Assembly (NCBI RefSeq): GCF_004331385.1 | Contig: NZ_SJON01000013.1 | Coordinates: 1-64,000 of the forward strand | DNA from: Enterobacter quasihormaechei | GTDB taxonomy: Bacteria; Pseudomonadota; Gammaproteobacteria; Enterobacterales; Enterobacteriaceae | DNA length: 64,000 bases | Direction of reading: 5' to 3' | In this document: piece after piece, positions 29,853-40,160 of the stretch | How positions within the stretch are numbered: position 1 is the stretch's first letter | How the letters are laid out: every line of letters begins with the position of its first letter | Notes under the pieces: model-generated | What the model was told of the DNA's origin: nothing | The model's database searches: none | Seen by the model: the letters and a program-made list of their open reading frames with translations, nothing else | Program-made: the position numbers and the translations under genes

Positions 29853-30286
29853 TTGCATTGATTCAGCGCGTAACCCGTGCCAGCGTCACCGTGGAGGATG
29901 AGGTGACGGGTGAAATTGGCCCAGGACTTTTGGTGCTCCTGGGTGTCGAAAAGGATGATGACGAACAAAAAGCCAACCGCCTGTGCGAGCGCGTGCTGGG
30001 CTACCGCATATTCAGCGATGCGGAAGGCAAGATGAACCTGAACGTTCAGCAGGCTGGCGGCAGCGTGCTGGTGGTCTCCCAGTTTACGCTGGCCGCCGAT
30101 ACCGAGCGCGGCATGCGCCCGAGTTTTTCGAAGGGCGCGGCACCGGATCGCGCAGAAGCCCTTTACGCGTATTTTGTTGAGCGCTGTCGCCAACAGGACA
30201 TGAATACACAAACCGGACGATTCGCTGCGGATATGCAGGTTTCGCTGGTGAACGATGGCCCCGTCACATTCTGGCTCCAGGTTTGA
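29849..30286 (+). CDS. dtd: Dtd, D-aminoacyl-tRNA deacylase
   Basis: 145 residues, identical in length to E. coli. It removes D-amino acids (and glycine from mischarged tRNA) as a homodimer. The [17 protein letters not shown] motif and the cross-subunit Gly-cis-Pro motif in NDGPVTFW are present. Overlaps both neighbours by 4 nt (ATGA). Confidence 0.97.
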   Translation: MIALIQRVTRASVTVEDEVTGEIGPGLLVLLGVEKDDDEQKANRLCERVLGYRIFSDAEGKMNLNVQQAGGSVLVVSQFTLAADTERGMRPSFSKGAAPDRAEALYAYFVERCRQQDMNTQTGRFAADMQVSLVNDGPVTFWLQV

Positions 30287-31272
30287 GCCAGCTGGCGGCC
30301 TGGCCGCGGGTAACAAGAGAGAGTACAGCTATGTATCACCTTCGAGTACCGCAAACGGAAGAAGAGTTAGAGGTTTATTACCATTTCCGCTGGGAAATGC
30401 TGCGCAAGCCATTACATCAGCCGAAAGGATCTGAACGCGACGCCTGGGATGCGATGGCGCATCATCAGATGGTGGTGGATGAAGAGGGCAACCTCGTCGC
30501 CGTGGGGCGTCTGTATATCAATGCCGACAACGAAGCCTCTATTCGCTTTATGGCCGTTCACCCCTCCGTGCAGGACAAAGGCCTCGGAACGCTGATGGCG
30601 ATGACGCTGGAATCCGTTGCCCGTCAGGAAGGGGTTAAGCGCGTCACCTGTAGCGCCCGCGAAGATGCCGTTGAGTTCTTTGCCAAGCTCGGTTTTGTGA
30701 ATCAGGGTGAAATCAGCGCCCCGCAAACCACGCCGATTCGTCACTTTTTGATGATCAAACCTATCGCCACCCTGGATGATATTCTCCATCGCGCCGACTG
30801 GTGCGGACAGCTCCAGCAGGCGTGGTATCAGCACATACCGCTCAGTGAAAAAATGGGCGTGCGTATTCAGCAGTATACCGGGCAAAAATTTATCACCACC
30901 ATGCCGGAAACCGGCAACCAGAACCCGCACCATACTCTGTTTGCCGGCAGCCTGTTTTCTCTCGCCACGCTCACCGGCTGGGGGCTGATCTGGCTGATGC
31001 TGCGCGAGCGTCATCTCGGCGGCACTATTATTCTTGCCGATGCCCATATTCGTTACAGCGCGCCGATCAGCGGCAAGCCGAGCGCGGTGGCCGACCTGGG
31101 CGCTCTGGGCGGCGATCTCGACCGCCTGGCGCGCGGACGTAAAGCACGCGTGCAGATGCAGGTTGAGCTGTTTGGCGATGATACGCCAGGCGCGGTGTTT
31201 GAAGGCACCTATATCGTTCTTCCTGCGAAGCCGTATGGCGCGTATGAAGAGGGGGGGAACGAGGAGGAGTAA
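30283..31272 (+). CDS. fabY: FabY (YiiD), fatty acid biosynthesis protein
   Basis: 329 residues: N-terminal GNAT acetyltransferase domain ([15 protein letters not shown] acyl-CoA loop) fused to a C-terminal hot-dog domain ([18 protein letters not shown]). In E. coli it supports initiation of fatty acid synthesis when FabH is absent. A second in-frame ATG at codon 17 is an alternative start that also has a ribosome binding site (AAGAGAGAG). Confidence 0.93.
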   Translation: MSQLAAWPRVTRESTAMYHLRVPQTEEELEVYYHFRWEMLRKPLHQPKGSERDAWDAMAHHQMVVDEEGNLVAVGRLYINADNEASIRFMAVHPSVQDKGLGTLMAMTLESVARQEGVKRVTCSAREDAVEFFAKLGFVNQGEISAPQTTPIRHFLMIKPIATLDDILHRADWCGQLQQAWYQHIPLSEKMGVRIQQYTGQKFITTMPETGNQNPHHTLFAGSLFSLATLTGWGLIWLMLRERHLGGTIILADAHIRYSAPISGKPSAVADLGALGGDLDRLARGRKARVQMQVELFGDDTPGAVFEGTYIVLPAKPYGAYEEGGNEEE

Positions 31273-31279
31273 CCTCCTC
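31261..31279. terminator. Hairpin spanning the fabY stop codon
   Basis: GAGGAGG-AGTAA-CCTCCTC perfect stem in which the fabY stop lies in the loop. It separates convergent fabY and the esterase gene with almost no spare sequence. Only a weak T-run follows. Confidence 0.5.
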
Positions 31280-31280
31280 T

Positions 31281-32201
31281 TTACTCTCGCCCGGCATGCT
31301 GAATGCGCCAGGCAATATCCCGCATTACGTCTCGTGCTGAGTGGCTAATTCCACCCAACTGGAAGAAGCCGTGTATTACACCCTGCCATTGCTGAGCGGT
31401 ACATTTCACGCCTTGCTCGGTGAGGCGCTGATAAAGCGCCTCGTCTTCGTCGCATAACGGATCATACTCAGCGATAACAATATGGACATTCGGCAGGCCG
31501 CTAAAGTCCTTGCGCCAAAGGGGGCTGACCTCAGGATGCTGGCGGTCGGCTCCGGCCAGATACATTTCATAGCCGCTCAGAAGGGTATCGCGAGTAATCA
31601 CATAATCTATGCCATTGAGGGTATAGCTTTCAAAACTGGCCGTGGCGTCAAGCATGGGGTAGATAAGAATGAGCTGCGCCGGATCCCAGAGACCTTTGGC
31701 CTTGAGCCGAAGCGCGGTTACCAGCGCAATATGTCCTCCCGCACTGTCTCCACAAAGCGTAATCCGGTTTTTATCCACGCCTAACTTCTCTGCGTTTTGC
31801 CAGACAAGTTCTGCCGCTCTCTCTGCATCGTCATGCGCAGCGGGGAACGTGTGTTCGGGGGCGAGTCTGTACTGAACCGCAATGACCCGGCAATTACCGT
31901 AAAACGCCAGCTGGCGAAGCTGATTATCATGGGTTTCAAACCCACCGCTGACAAAACATCCTCCATGATAGTAAAGGGCAGACGGTAACGTTTCAGGAGC
32001 ATTGAGAGGTGAAAATACCCGAAAGGTCAGATCCTCAAGAACAAGCGTTTCAATCTGGACGCGCGTTTCTGTCACCCCAGCCAGCGCTGTGCTGGCTACA
32101 TACCCGGCTCTCCGGTCATCAATACTCTGTTTCCGAAAGGAAGGCCGTCCTGCTGCAATAAACTCTTGTACAAGCTTATCAATACCCTTTTCCAGCGCCA
32201 T
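31281..32201 (-). CDS. Alpha/beta hydrolase (HSL-family esterase/lipase)
   Basis: 306-residue enzyme of the hormone-sensitive-lipase-like (Abhydrolase_3) family. The oxyanion-hole motif HGG is at 79-81, the nucleophile S153 in GDSAGG, and the remaining triad is probably D247 (YDPLCDED) and H277 (IHGFF). No signal peptide, so it is probably cytoplasmic, acting on short-chain esters. K-12 has no such gene here. Substrate unknown. Confidence 0.85.
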   Translation of the reverse strand: MALEKGIDKLVQEFIAAGRPSFRKQSIDDRRAGYVASTALAGVTETRVQIETLVLEDLTFRVFSPLNAPETLPSALYYHGGCFVSGGFETHDNQLRQLAFYGNCRVIAVQYRLAPEHTFPAAHDDAERAAELVWQNAEKLGVDKNRITLCGDSAGGHIALVTALRLKAKGLWDPAQLILIYPMLDATASFESYTLNGIDYVITRDTLLSGYEMYLAGADRQHPEVSPLWRKDFSGLPNVHIVIAEYDPLCDEDEALYQRLTEQGVKCTAQQWQGVIHGFFQLGGISHSARDVMRDIAWRIQHAGRE

Positions 32202-32399
32202 GGCTACGTCCTTTTACTGTGTTTTTATACAGTTTATAACCTGATTTACAACAGATGAAAACAGAGAAATGTGAAAAGGTGGACGTTCTGGAAAGCGGCT
32301 CGCAAAATTCATTCTTCCCAAAAAAATGCACTTTAACCCTAAAGTATTTAAGCGTATTTTGCCTGAAAATTAACCGCAGATGATATACTAAGGTGATAT
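32202..32399. promoter_or_regulatory. Divergent AT-rich region, esterase / toxin-antitoxin
   Basis: About 200 bp, AT-rich, between the divergent esterase and the vapB-like gene. GATATACT at 32382-32389 is a plausible -10 region for the toxin-antitoxin operon, followed directly by AAGG as ribosome binding site. Confidence 0.4.
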
Positions 32400-32642
32400 A
32401 TGAGTCTTTTGGCGGATTTTGAGATGGGCAGAATACTGATTGATTTGTCTGATGACGTAATTCAACGGCTGGATAACCTGAAGCAGCTGCGTAACCAGCC
32501 CCGCGCCGAATTGCTTCGGGAAGCCATTGAACAATATCTCGATCAGCAGAGTTCTTCGGTAATTCGTGATGCGCTTGGTTTGTGGGGAAATCAGCAAGAA
32601 GATGGGCTGGAGTACGAACGCAAGCTGCGTGAGGAGTGGTAA
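32400..32642 (+). CDS. Ribbon-helix-helix antitoxin (VapB/CopG type)
   Basis: 80 residues. The core GRILIDLSDDVIQRLDNLKQLRNQPRAELLREAIEQYL is a canonical RHH DNA-binding fold; the C-terminal part (GLWGNQQEDGLEYERKLREEW) is acidic and suits toxin binding. AAGG 7 nt before ATG 32400 supports that start; ATG 32424 is an alternative. It stands directly before a PIN-domain gene, so it should neutralise that toxin and repress the operon. K-12 carries the CopG-like yiiE and yiiF here. Confidence 0.85.
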   Translation: MSLLADFEMGRILIDLSDDVIQRLDNLKQLRNQPRAELLREAIEQYLDQQSSSVIRDALGLWGNQQEDGLEYERKLREEW

Positions 32643-32644
32643 TC

Positions 32645-33016
32645 ATGGAACACATGGCAGTGTTTGATACCAATATTCTCATCGATCTCTTTAACAATCA
32701 CGTAGAAGCTGCCGATACGATCGATCGTACGGCCTCGCATCGGGCGATTAGCCTTATCACGTGGATGGAGGTCATGGTCGGCGCGCGCAGGCATGGTCAT
32801 GAAGCGAAAACGGCAGCTGTCATGGGCGCTTTTGAAATTATCGACGTTTCGCGGGATATCGCTGAAAGAAGCGTTGTGCTCCGTGAGAAACACGGGATGA
32901 AACTACCTGATGCCATCATTTTGGCCACAGCCCAGAGCAGAAATTGTCCCCTGGTGTCCCGCAATACCAAAGACTTTGCCGGAATAGCCGGGGTTGTTTC
33001 CCCTTACCAACTGTAG
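32645..33016 (+). CDS. vapC: VapC-type PIN-domain ribonuclease toxin
   Basis: 123 residues. The four acidic residues of the PIN active site are present: D8 (VFDTNILID), E42 (WMEV), D89 (LPDAIILATA) and D110 (NTKDF). VapC toxins cleave tRNA or rRNA and inhibit translation; the target of this one is unknown. It starts 2 nt after the antitoxin stop. The frame also opens at a GTG 9 nt upstream, overlapping the antitoxin end. Confidence 0.88.
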   Translation: MEHMAVFDTNILIDLFNNHVEAADTIDRTASHRAISLITWMEVMVGARRHGHEAKTAAVMGAFEIIDVSRDIAERSVVLREKHGMKLPDAIILATAQSRNCPLVSRNTKDFAGIAGVVSPYQL

Positions 33017-33043
33017 GCCGGGCAAGCTCGCGCCGCCCGGCAC
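33013..33043. repeat. REP-like palindrome between vapC and fdhE
   Basis: GTAGGCCGGGCAAGCTC...CGCCGCCCGGCAC, overlapping the vapC stop codon and lying between convergent vapC and fdhE, where it may serve as 3' end for both. Confidence 0.65.
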
Positions 33044-33055
33044 GCTTACAGGAGA

Positions 33056-33985
33056 TTACTCCCCTTCACCCGGGAACAGGAACGGGTTAATCGAGCTACG
33101 GGCAAAGCCCTCCTGCTCCATTTTGGCGTCCAGAATCAACGAGGCGAGATCGTCGGCCACCGCTTCGACTTTCGGGTCCTTTTCCTGATACAGAATCTTC
33201 AGGTAAGTTCCGCAGTCGCCGCAGCTTTCGGCTTTCACCGCCGCGTCTTCATTTTCCAGCGACCAGTAGTTGAGATCGCGAGTCTGCTCGCAGTTGCTGC
33301 ACTTGATGCGCACCACGTGCCACTCGGTTTCACACAGGTTGCAGTGCAGGTAGCGCAGCCCCTGCGTGGTGCCAATCTGCACCATGCTGGAGACCGGCAT
33401 TGAGCCGCATACCGGGCAGAACTGGCGCGCTTCGCCGTATTCGGCGCGGGCTTTGCCCGGGATCAGGCTCGCCATTTGCGCCCAGTAAAGCGACAGCGCG
33501 GCCCAGATAAACGGCGCTTTATCGCTGCTGACCAGCGAGAAGTCGGAGGCAAACAGCGCGCTCGCCATCTCTTCCAGCTCTTGCTCTGACGCTTTTTCCA
33601 GGTTCTCAATGACCGCCAGCGCCGTGCCGCTCATCTCCGGCTTCAGCTCGGCAATCAGCGAATGCAGCAGCTTATGCCAGTGCTTGTCGCGCGGCAGGAC
33701 GTGAATATCCAGCGGCGGCTTGCCCTGCTCGTTAGCTTCTTTGATGCGCGCGGTCAGGTCCATTTGCAGCGGGTGATCGTACAGCACCACCTCCTGCGCA
33801 TGGGCGACCAGCGCGGCAAAACGCAGAAAATCGCCCAGCGGGTTGTTCTCTGCCAGCTCGCGCAGACGCTCTGCGCGGCGGTTGTAGAGGTTCTTGAGTC
33901 TGGGGAATAACAACGGCGGAATATACTCCGCCGTACGTTTCTCGCTCGACCCCAGCTCATCTTGCGGGATTATGCGAATACTCAT
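33056..33985 (-). CDS. fdhE: FdhE, formate dehydrogenase maturation protein
   Basis: 309 residues, same length as E. coli. Four CxxC motifs (CPVC, CNLC, CSNC, CGDC) form two rubredoxin-like iron sites. FdhE is a cytoplasmic chaperone needed for active respiratory formate dehydrogenases, acting on the Tat-targeted catalytic subunit before export. It is the last gene of fdoGHI-fdhE, overlapping fdoI by 4 nt. Confidence 0.97.
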   Translation of the reverse strand: MSIRIIPQDELGSSEKRTAEYIPPLLFPRLKNLYNRRAERLRELAENNPLGDFLRFAALVAHAQEVVLYDHPLQMDLTARIKEANEQGKPPLDIHVLPRDKHWHKLLHSLIAELKPEMSGTALAVIENLEKASEQELEEMASALFASDFSLVSSDKAPFIWAALSLYWAQMASLIPGKARAEYGEARQFCPVCGSMPVSSMVQIGTTQGLRYLHCNLCETEWHVVRIKCSNCEQTRDLNYWSLENEDAAVKAESCGDCGTYLKILYQEKDPKVEAVADDLASLILDAKMEQEGFARSSINPFLFPGEGE

Positions 33986-34617
33986 TCAGATGACTTTTCC
34001 TGTTTCTGGCGGACTTCACGGTACCAGCGCGGGTGATGTTTCTTCGCCCACGTTTTGGTTACCCATCCTTCCACCATCGCGGTAATGGTGCCTTTCACCC
34101 AAAGGGCGGCGTAAATATGCACCATGATAACCACAATTAACGCCACTGCGGCAAATGAATGCAGCATTAACGCAAATCGGATCACCGGGATTGAGAAAGC
34201 AGGCGCAAAGTACGGACGCCAGATGATCACGCCGCTCACCAGCAACAGGACCAGGAAGATAATCGCCGCCCAGAATACGCATTTCTGACCGAAGTTATAA
34301 CGCCCGGTATCACCCACTTCCTCGTTGACGACGATCTTACGAATATTCTTCGCCCAAAAGATATCATCCCGATTGATTAGGTTATGGTGCCAGTAGCGGA
34401 AAAACATGATGATAAACGAGGCAAACATCACCACACCCACGAACGGGTGAAGGATGCGCGCCAGCTGCGGCGTGCCCAGGATCTGCATCAGCCAGTTGAA
34501 GGAGGGGAAAAAGAACCCCAGCCCGCTTATCGCCGCCAGCATGAAACAGAAGGCGGTGACCCAGTGGTTGATGCGTTCCGGCGCGGTGTAGCGCACGATG
34601 GTGTCACGTTTTCTCAT
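33982..34617 (-). CDS. fdoI: FdoI, formate dehydrogenase-O cytochrome b556 subunit
   Basis: 211-residue gamma subunit with four transmembrane helices and conserved histidines for two b haems. It passes electrons from FdoH to menaquinone/ubiquinone at the inner membrane. It overlaps both fdoH and fdhE by 4 nt. Confidence 0.96.
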   Translation of the reverse strand: MRKRDTIVRYTAPERINHWVTAFCFMLAAISGLGFFFPSFNWLMQILGTPQLARILHPFVGVVMFASFIIMFFRYWHHNLINRDDIFWAKNIRKIVVNEEVGDTGRYNFGQKCVFWAAIIFLVLLLVSGVIIWRPYFAPAFSIPVIRFALMLHSFAAVALIVVIMVHIYAALWVKGTITAMVEGWVTKTWAKKHHPRWYREVRQKQEKSSE

Positions 34618-35516
34618 TTGCGCACCTCGTCTTTCTCTTCATGCAGATTATCGTCTTCCTCTTCCGCGCGGTTCGGACCGACGCCGACGTAGTGGAAGAT
34701 GCTCGCTGCAAAGGTAGCCGCAAAACCGACCGCGGCCAGCGGTTTCCAGATGCCTTTCCAGAACTTCACGGTGGCGCTGATTTCCGGATTCTCCGGCAGG
34801 CCGTGATACAGGTTCGGCTTGTCGGCGTGGTGCAGCACGTACATCACGTGCGTCCCGCCAACCCCGGCCGGATCGTACAGGCCTGCGTTATCGTAACCAC
34901 GGGTTTTCAGCTCGCCCACGCGCTCTGCCGCCAGCGTTTTCATATCCTCTTTGGAGCCAAAGTGGATAGCGCCGGTTGGGCAGGTCTTCACGCACGCTGG
35001 CTCCTGGCCGACGTTTACGCGGTCTACGCACAGGGTACATTTGTAGACGCGATTGTCTTCCGGGTTCATGCGCGGCACGTCGAACGGACAACCCGCGATG
35101 CAGTAGCCGCAGCCAATGCACTGCTCGGACTGGAAGTCGACGATGCCGTTGGCATACTGAATGATAGCCCCTTCTGACGGACACGCCTTCAGGCAGCCCG
35201 GATCCGCACAGTGCATACAGCCGTCTTTGCGGATAAGCCATTCCAGTTTGTCGTTCTGCTCCACTTCCGAGAAACGCATTACCGTCCAGGACTTGGCGGT
35301 CAGGTCTGCCGGGTTGTCGTACACCCCGACGTTGTGACCCACTTCGTCACGGATGTCGTTCCACTCTGAACAGGCCACCTGACAGGCTTTACAGCCGATA
35401 CAGGTGGTCACGTCGATAAGCTTCGCCACTTCCTGCTGGTGGTCCCGCGCCTGAGGCGCGGGCGTGAAACCGTTAGTCGCGGAACGACGGATAATGTCTT
35501 GAGATTGATAAGCCAT
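34614..35516 (-). CDS. fdoH: FdoH, formate dehydrogenase-O iron-sulfur subunit
   Basis: 300-residue beta subunit. Multiple ferredoxin-type cysteine clusters ([35 protein letters not shown]...CVKTC) bind four [4Fe-4S] centres. A single C-terminal helix (about residues 255-280) anchors it on the periplasmic face with FdoG. It starts 12 nt after fdoG. Confidence 0.97.
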   Translation of the reverse strand: MAYQSQDIIRRSATNGFTPAPQARDHQQEVAKLIDVTTCIGCKACQVACSEWNDIRDEVGHNVGVYDNPADLTAKSWTVMRFSEVEQNDKLEWLIRKDGCMHCADPGCLKACPSEGAIIQYANGIVDFQSEQCIGCGYCIAGCPFDVPRMNPEDNRVYKCTLCVDRVNVGQEPACVKTCPTGAIHFGSKEDMKTLAAERVGELKTRGYDNAGLYDPAGVGGTHVMYVLHHADKPNLYHGLPENPEISATVKFWKGIWKPLAAVGFAATFAASIFHYVGVGPNRAEEEDDNLHEEKDEVRK

Positions 35517-35528
35517 AAGTCGTCTCCG

Positions 35529-38500
35529 TTACACCTTTTCCACGTTCACGAGGAAGGCCTTAAACTCCGGCGTCTGCGTGTTCGCATCGCCGACGAACGG
35601 CGTCAGGGTGTTCGCAATGAACCCTTTCTTCGCCACGCCCTCATAGCCCCAGTGAATCGGAATACCGATGGTATCCACCTGCTGACCGTGAACGTTCAGC
35701 GTGCGAATACGCTTGGTCACTACCGCTTTGGCTTTGATGTAGCCACGGTTGGAAGAGACCTTCACGGTATCGCCATGGGCAATGCCGAGCTTGTTCGCCA
35801 GCTTCTCGCCGATCTCCACAAACTGTTCCGGCTGCGCGATGGCGTTAAGCAGCGCGTGCTTGGTCCAGTAGTGGAAGTGTTCGGTCAGACGGTAAGTGGT
35901 GCCCACGTACGGGAACTTGTCCTTTTTACCCAGCGCTTCAAAGTCGCCCTTGAAGATACGGGCTGCCGGGTTAGAGACCACGTTCGGGTGCAGCGGGTTG
36001 GTGCCCAGCGGCGTCTCAAACGGCTCGTAGTGTTCCGGGAACGGCCCTTCCGCCATCTTGTCGATAGCAAACAGGCGCCCCATCCCTTCAGGCTGCATGA
36101 TAAACGGCCCAACGTCGCTGCCCGGTGCGGCAGTGCTGTAGTCCGGAATATCCACGCCGCCCCATTTCGCGCCGTCCCACTTCAGAAGCTGACGCTTCGG
36201 ATCCCACGGGTTGCCCTGCGGGTCAGCGGAGGCACGGTTATAGAGGATGCGGCGGTTAAGCGGCCACGCCCATGCCCAGCCCAGCGTATTACCGAGGCCC
36301 GACGGGTCGGCGTTGTCGCGGTTGGCCATCTGGTTGCCTTTCGGCGTCCAGCTACCGGCAAAGATCCAGCAGCCGCTTGACGTCGTACCATCATCGCGCA
36401 GGTGCGCGAAGGTGCTGAGCTGGTCGCCTTTCTTCGCCAGAACCGCACCGGTCGCCGGGTCGATAACGTCCGCCAGCGCCTTACCGTTGCTCTCCATGGC
36501 CACTTCTTCCGGCGCAGGGTTTTCCGGCGTCGAGTAGTTCCAGGTCATGTTCAGCACCGGCTCAGGCGTTGCGCCGCCCTCAGAGGCGTACATCTTACGC
36601 AGGCGTAAGAAGATGCCGGCCAGGATCTCGCCGTCGTTCAGGGCAATGCCCGGGGCGTCCGCGCCTTTCCAGTGCCACTGCAACCAGCGGCCAGAGTTGA
36701 CGATAGAACCGTTCTCTTCCGCGAAACAGGTAGACGGCAGACGGAACACCTCGGTCTGAATCTTCGACGGATCGACGTCGTTCGACTCACCGTGGTTCTG
36801 CCAGAAGGTCGAGGTTTCGGTATTGAGCGGGTCAATCGTCACCAGGAATTTCAGCTTCGACAGAGACTCGACAACCTTGTTCTTGTTCGGGAATGACGCG
36901 ACCGGGTTAAAGCCCTGGCAGATATAGCCGTTGACCTGCCCCTGGTGCATCATCTCGAAGTACTGGAGGACGTCGTAACCTTTGTCCCACTTCGGCAGCC
37001 AGTCAAAGCCCCAGCTGTTTTCCGCCGTCGCCTTGTCGCCGTAGAAGGCTTTCATCAGCGAGACGAAGAACTTCGGATAGTTGCCCCAGTAGTTAACCTG
37101 GCCTTCGAGCAGCGGTTTTGGCGTGCTGGCCGTCAGGTAAGTTTGCAGGTCAGTCTGTTTTTCGCTTGGCAGGTTCATGTAGCCCGTCAGGCTCTGAGAC
37201 AGCAGGCCGAGGTCGGTCAGACCCTGGATGTTAGAGTGACCGCGCAGGGCGTTTACGCCGCCGCCAGCCATCCCCATGTTGCCGAGCAGCAACTGAACCA
37301 TCGCCATGGTGCGGATGTTCTGCGCGCCGATGGAGTGCTGCGTCCAGCCGAGCGCATACAGGAACGACGCGGTTTTATCTTTCGCGCTGGTTTCCGCAAT
37401 CAGCTCGCACACCTTCAGGAAGTCTGCCTTCGGTGTCCCGCAGATGTTCTCGACAACGTCCGGCGTGTAGCGGGAAACGTGCTCTTTCAGCAGGTTCCAC
37501 ACGCAGCGCGGGTGTTGCAGGGTGGTGTCGCGCTTCGCAAAGCCGTTTTCGTCCAGCTCGTAGTTCCAGCTGGTTTTGTCGTATTTGCGTTTTTCGGCGT
37601 CATAACCGCTGAACAGGCCATCCTCGAAGCTGTAATCCTCACGCACGATCAGGCTGGCGTTGGTATAGGCTTCGGTGTATTCGCGGTTATATTTTTCGTT
37701 GGTCATCAGGTACAGCAATACGCCTGACAGGAAAGTGATGTCAGTACCTGAACGAATAGGGGTGTAGAAATCCGCCACTGACGCCGTACGCGTAAAGCGG
37801 GGATCGATCACAATCAGTTTTGCACCGTTGTGGATTTTGGCTTCCATCGCCCAGCGGAACCCGACAGGGTGCGCTTCAGCGGCGTTACCGCCCATCACCA
37901 CAATGAGGTTGGCGTTCTTGATGTCGACCCAGTGGTTGGTCATCGCACCGCGACCAAATGTTGGAGCAAGACTTGCTACCGTTGGTCCGTGTCAGACACG
38001 CGCCTGGTTGTCGACCGCGAGCATACCGAGTGCGCGCGTAAATTTCTGGGTTAAATAGCCGGTTTCGTTACTGGAGGCTGAAGCACACAGCATCCCGGTG
38101 GAGAGCCAGCGGTTAACGGTGGTGCCTTCGGCATTCTTCGCGATAAAGTTGGCATCGCGGTCTTCTTTCATCAGCTTAGCGATGCGATCGAACGCCTCTT
38201 CCCAGCTGATTTGCTGCCATTTATCAGAGCCTGGCGCGCGATACTCAGGAAACTTCAGGCGGCTCTCGGAGTGGATAAAATCTACCAGACCGGCCCCTTT
38301 CGGACACAGCGCACCACGGTTGACCGGATGATCCGGATCGCCTTCAATGTGGAAAATAGATGCTTTGGCGTTTTTCGCACCGTCGCCGAGGCTATACATT
38401 AACAGCCCACAGCCGACGGAGCAGTACGTACAGGTGTTACGGGTTTCGCGGGTACGCAGCAGTTTATACTGCCGCGTTTCCGCCAGCGCTACGCCGGGCG

Positions 38501-38579
38501 CAAAGCCCAGTGCCGCCGCCGTGGTGCCTGCCATACCGCCAGCGCAGATCTTAAAGAACTGCCTTCTGCTGACCTGCAT
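35529..38579 (-). CDS. fdoG: FdoG, formate dehydrogenase-O catalytic selenoprotein
   Basis: 1016 residues when the in-frame UGA (37994-37992, codon 196) is read as selenocysteine, exactly the E. coli length. It has a twin-arginine signal (SRRQFFK), an N-terminal [4Fe-4S] motif (CTYCSVGC) and bis-MGD domains. Selenocysteine follows NQARV and precedes HGPTVASLAPTFG, as in the family, and is a ligand of molybdenum. It oxidises formate in the periplasm. Naive gene finding splits it at 37992; this is not a frameshift. Confidence 0.97.
37950..37994 (-). promoter_or_regulatory. SECIS element of fdoG
   Basis: Directly after the UGA the mRNA can fold: GACCAA pairs with TTGGTC, and the upper stem AGCAAG/TTGCT encloses a GUCU-containing apical loop. 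This matches bacterial SECIS hairpins recognised by SelB. Confidence 0.85.
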
Positions 38580-38950
38580 GGGTCACTCCTTGGTTCATTA
38601 CGACATTGCTATGTAGTTTTACTTTGCGGTTGAGAATTAACCGCAAAGGAGAAAAATTTGCATTAAACCCCCATTTCTCCGAGGGATAAGCGCAGAATAC
38701 CACAATGTCGGTACGCCTGTTCCAACGGCGTTAAAACAAAGTGAACGTATTATCACGGCATTGATTATAAAATGTGATATCAGTCACATTTTTCTCTGGG
38801 GATGTTAAGGGTGTGTAGCAGGCGACCGGTTGCACCCCTCCGAATTGAGTAGGAGAATGGTTGCTGAAAAGTTGATCCATACTATGCGTAAGGTCTGCTG
38901 TTTGTGTTGCAATAGCAGGCTCACTTCCGTGGTTGTTCAGGAATACCGTT
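38580..38950. promoter_or_regulatory. fdoG-fdhD divergent region with perfect CRP box
   Basis: 371 bp. TGTGATATCAGTCACA at 38773-38788 is a perfect match to the CRP consensus (TGTGA-N6-TCACA), and the symmetry extends to AAA/TTT on both sides. It is placed to control fdhD, the fdo operon or both. No convincing ORF was seen. Confidence 0.7.
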
Positions 38951-39787
38951 GTGTCTAAACAAAACCGTGCTGCCCACGCGTCGACACTGCCTGCGGGCAT
39001 TGTGGAACTGTCGGTACACAGACCGCCCCATATCTCAGATGCCACGCCAGATTTTCTGGCGGAAGAAGTCCCCGTTGCGCTGGTTTACAACGGTATTTCG
39101 CATGTGGTGATGATGGCCTCGCCGAAAGATCTTGAGCTGTTCGCCATCGGTTTCTCCCTCTCGGAAGGCATCATTGCCCATCCGCAGGAGATCTACGGCA
39201 TGGACGTCGTGCCAGCCTGCAACGGTCTCGAAGTGCAAATCGAACTCTCCAGCCGCCGCTTTATGGGGCTTAAAGAGCGTCGACGGGCGCTGGCCGGACG
39301 TACCGGCTGCGGCGTGTGCGGCGTTGAACAGCTTAACGATATTGGTAAACCGATTGTTCCCCTGCCGTTCACCCAGACGTTTAATCTGGCGCATCTTGAC
39401 CGGGCGCTTGAGCATCTGAACGACGTTCAGCCCATCGGCCAGCTCAGCGGCTGTACGCATGCGGCGGCGTGGGTATTGCCGTCGGGGAGTATTGCAGGCG
39501 GGCATGAAGACGTTGGCCGCCACGTGGCGCTGGACAAGCTGTTAGGCCGCCGCGCACGGGAAAACAACGTCTGGCAGCAGGGCGCGGCGCTCGTTTCCAG
39601 CCGTGCCAGCTATGAGATGGTGCAAAAGTCCGCCATGTGCGGCGTGGAAATCCTGTTTGCGGTGTCGGCGGCAACCACGCTGGCGGTGGACGTGGCGGAG
39701 CGCTGTAACCTGACGCTGGTGGGGTTCTGCAAGCCGGGTAGGGCAACCATTTACACCCATCCTCAGCGGTTAATTGTTGATCAGTAA
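38951..39787 (+). CDS. fdhD: FdhD, sulfur carrier for formate dehydrogenase
   Basis: 278 residues from a GTG start with AGGAAT 7-8 nt upstream; a TTG 18 nt earlier is also open. FdhD carries sulfur from IscS to the bis-MGD of formate dehydrogenases. The two functional cysteines are C120 and C123 in GRTGCGVCG. It is divergent from fdoG, whose product it activates. Confidence 0.95.
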   Translation: MSKQNRAAHASTLPAGIVELSVHRPPHISDATPDFLAEEVPVALVYNGISHVVMMASPKDLELFAIGFSLSEGIIAHPQEIYGMDVVPACNGLEVQIELSSRRFMGLKERRRALAGRTGCGVCGVEQLNDIGKPIVPLPFTQTFNLAHLDRALEHLNDVQPIGQLSGCTHAAAWVLPSGSIAGGHEDVGRHVALDKLLGRRARENNVWQQGAALVSSRASYEMVQKSAMCGVEILFAVSAATTLAVDVAERCNLTLVGFCKPGRATIYTHPQRLIVDQ

Positions 39788-39855
39788 TTTTGAATAATAT
39801 AGGCAAATCCTTCCGCTTTTAGTTGATCGGGATGAGGACTACTATTTATCTCATC

Positions 39856-39870
39856 AAGGCACGGTGCCTT
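39856..39870. promoter_or_regulatory. 15-nt palindrome upstream of the DUF1471 gene
   Basis: AAGGCAC-G-GTGCCTT is a perfect dyad 31 nt before the downstream ATG. It could be an operator or a 5' UTR hairpin. Confidence 0.4.
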
Positions 39871-39901
39871 ACCAAAACAACTTAACGAAAGGGTTTATCT
39901 C

Positions 39902-40114
39902 ATGAAAAGCATCAAAACTTTTGTCGCAGTAATCGCTCTGGCTACTTCTTTTGGTTCTTTCGCTGCGCAGACAGTGACCGCATCCGCCTCTACGCTGGAC
40001 GGTGCTGAAGCTAAAATCGCTGCACAGGCTCAGGAAGCGGGCGCGTCATCCTATAAAATTACCCAGGCGTTCACCGGTAACCGCGTACACATGACCGCTG
40101 AACTGAACAAATAA
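39902..40114 (+). CDS. DUF1471 (YdgH/BhsA/McbA-like) periplasmic protein
   Basis: 70-residue precursor: signal peptide MKSIKTFVAVIALATSFGSFA, then a small domain with the SASTLDGAEAKIAAQAQEAGASSYKIT pattern of the DUF1471 family. Members such as BhsA and McbA are stress-induced and affect biofilm or envelope permeability. AACGAAAGGG precedes the ATG. No operon partner. Not at this locus in K-12. Function of this member is unknown. Confidence 0.88.
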   Translation: MKSIKTFVAVIALATSFGSFAAQTVTASASTLDGAEAKIAAQAQEAGASSYKITQAFTGNRVHMTAELNK

Positions 40115-40125
40115 GTTATGCCGCC

Positions 40126-40160
40126 GCTGTCCCTGCTCTTCGGAGCCGGGACAGGTTTAT
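40126..40160 (+). terminator. Terminator of the DUF1471 gene
   Basis: CTGTCCC ... GGGACAG stem with an inner CTCTTCGGAG loop, followed by GTTTATTTTCT. Confidence 0.65.

Noticed and set aside
37992-38579. fdoG as two genes or a pseudogene
   Set aside because: The break is a single in-frame UGA at the family selenocysteine position with a SECIS hairpin.
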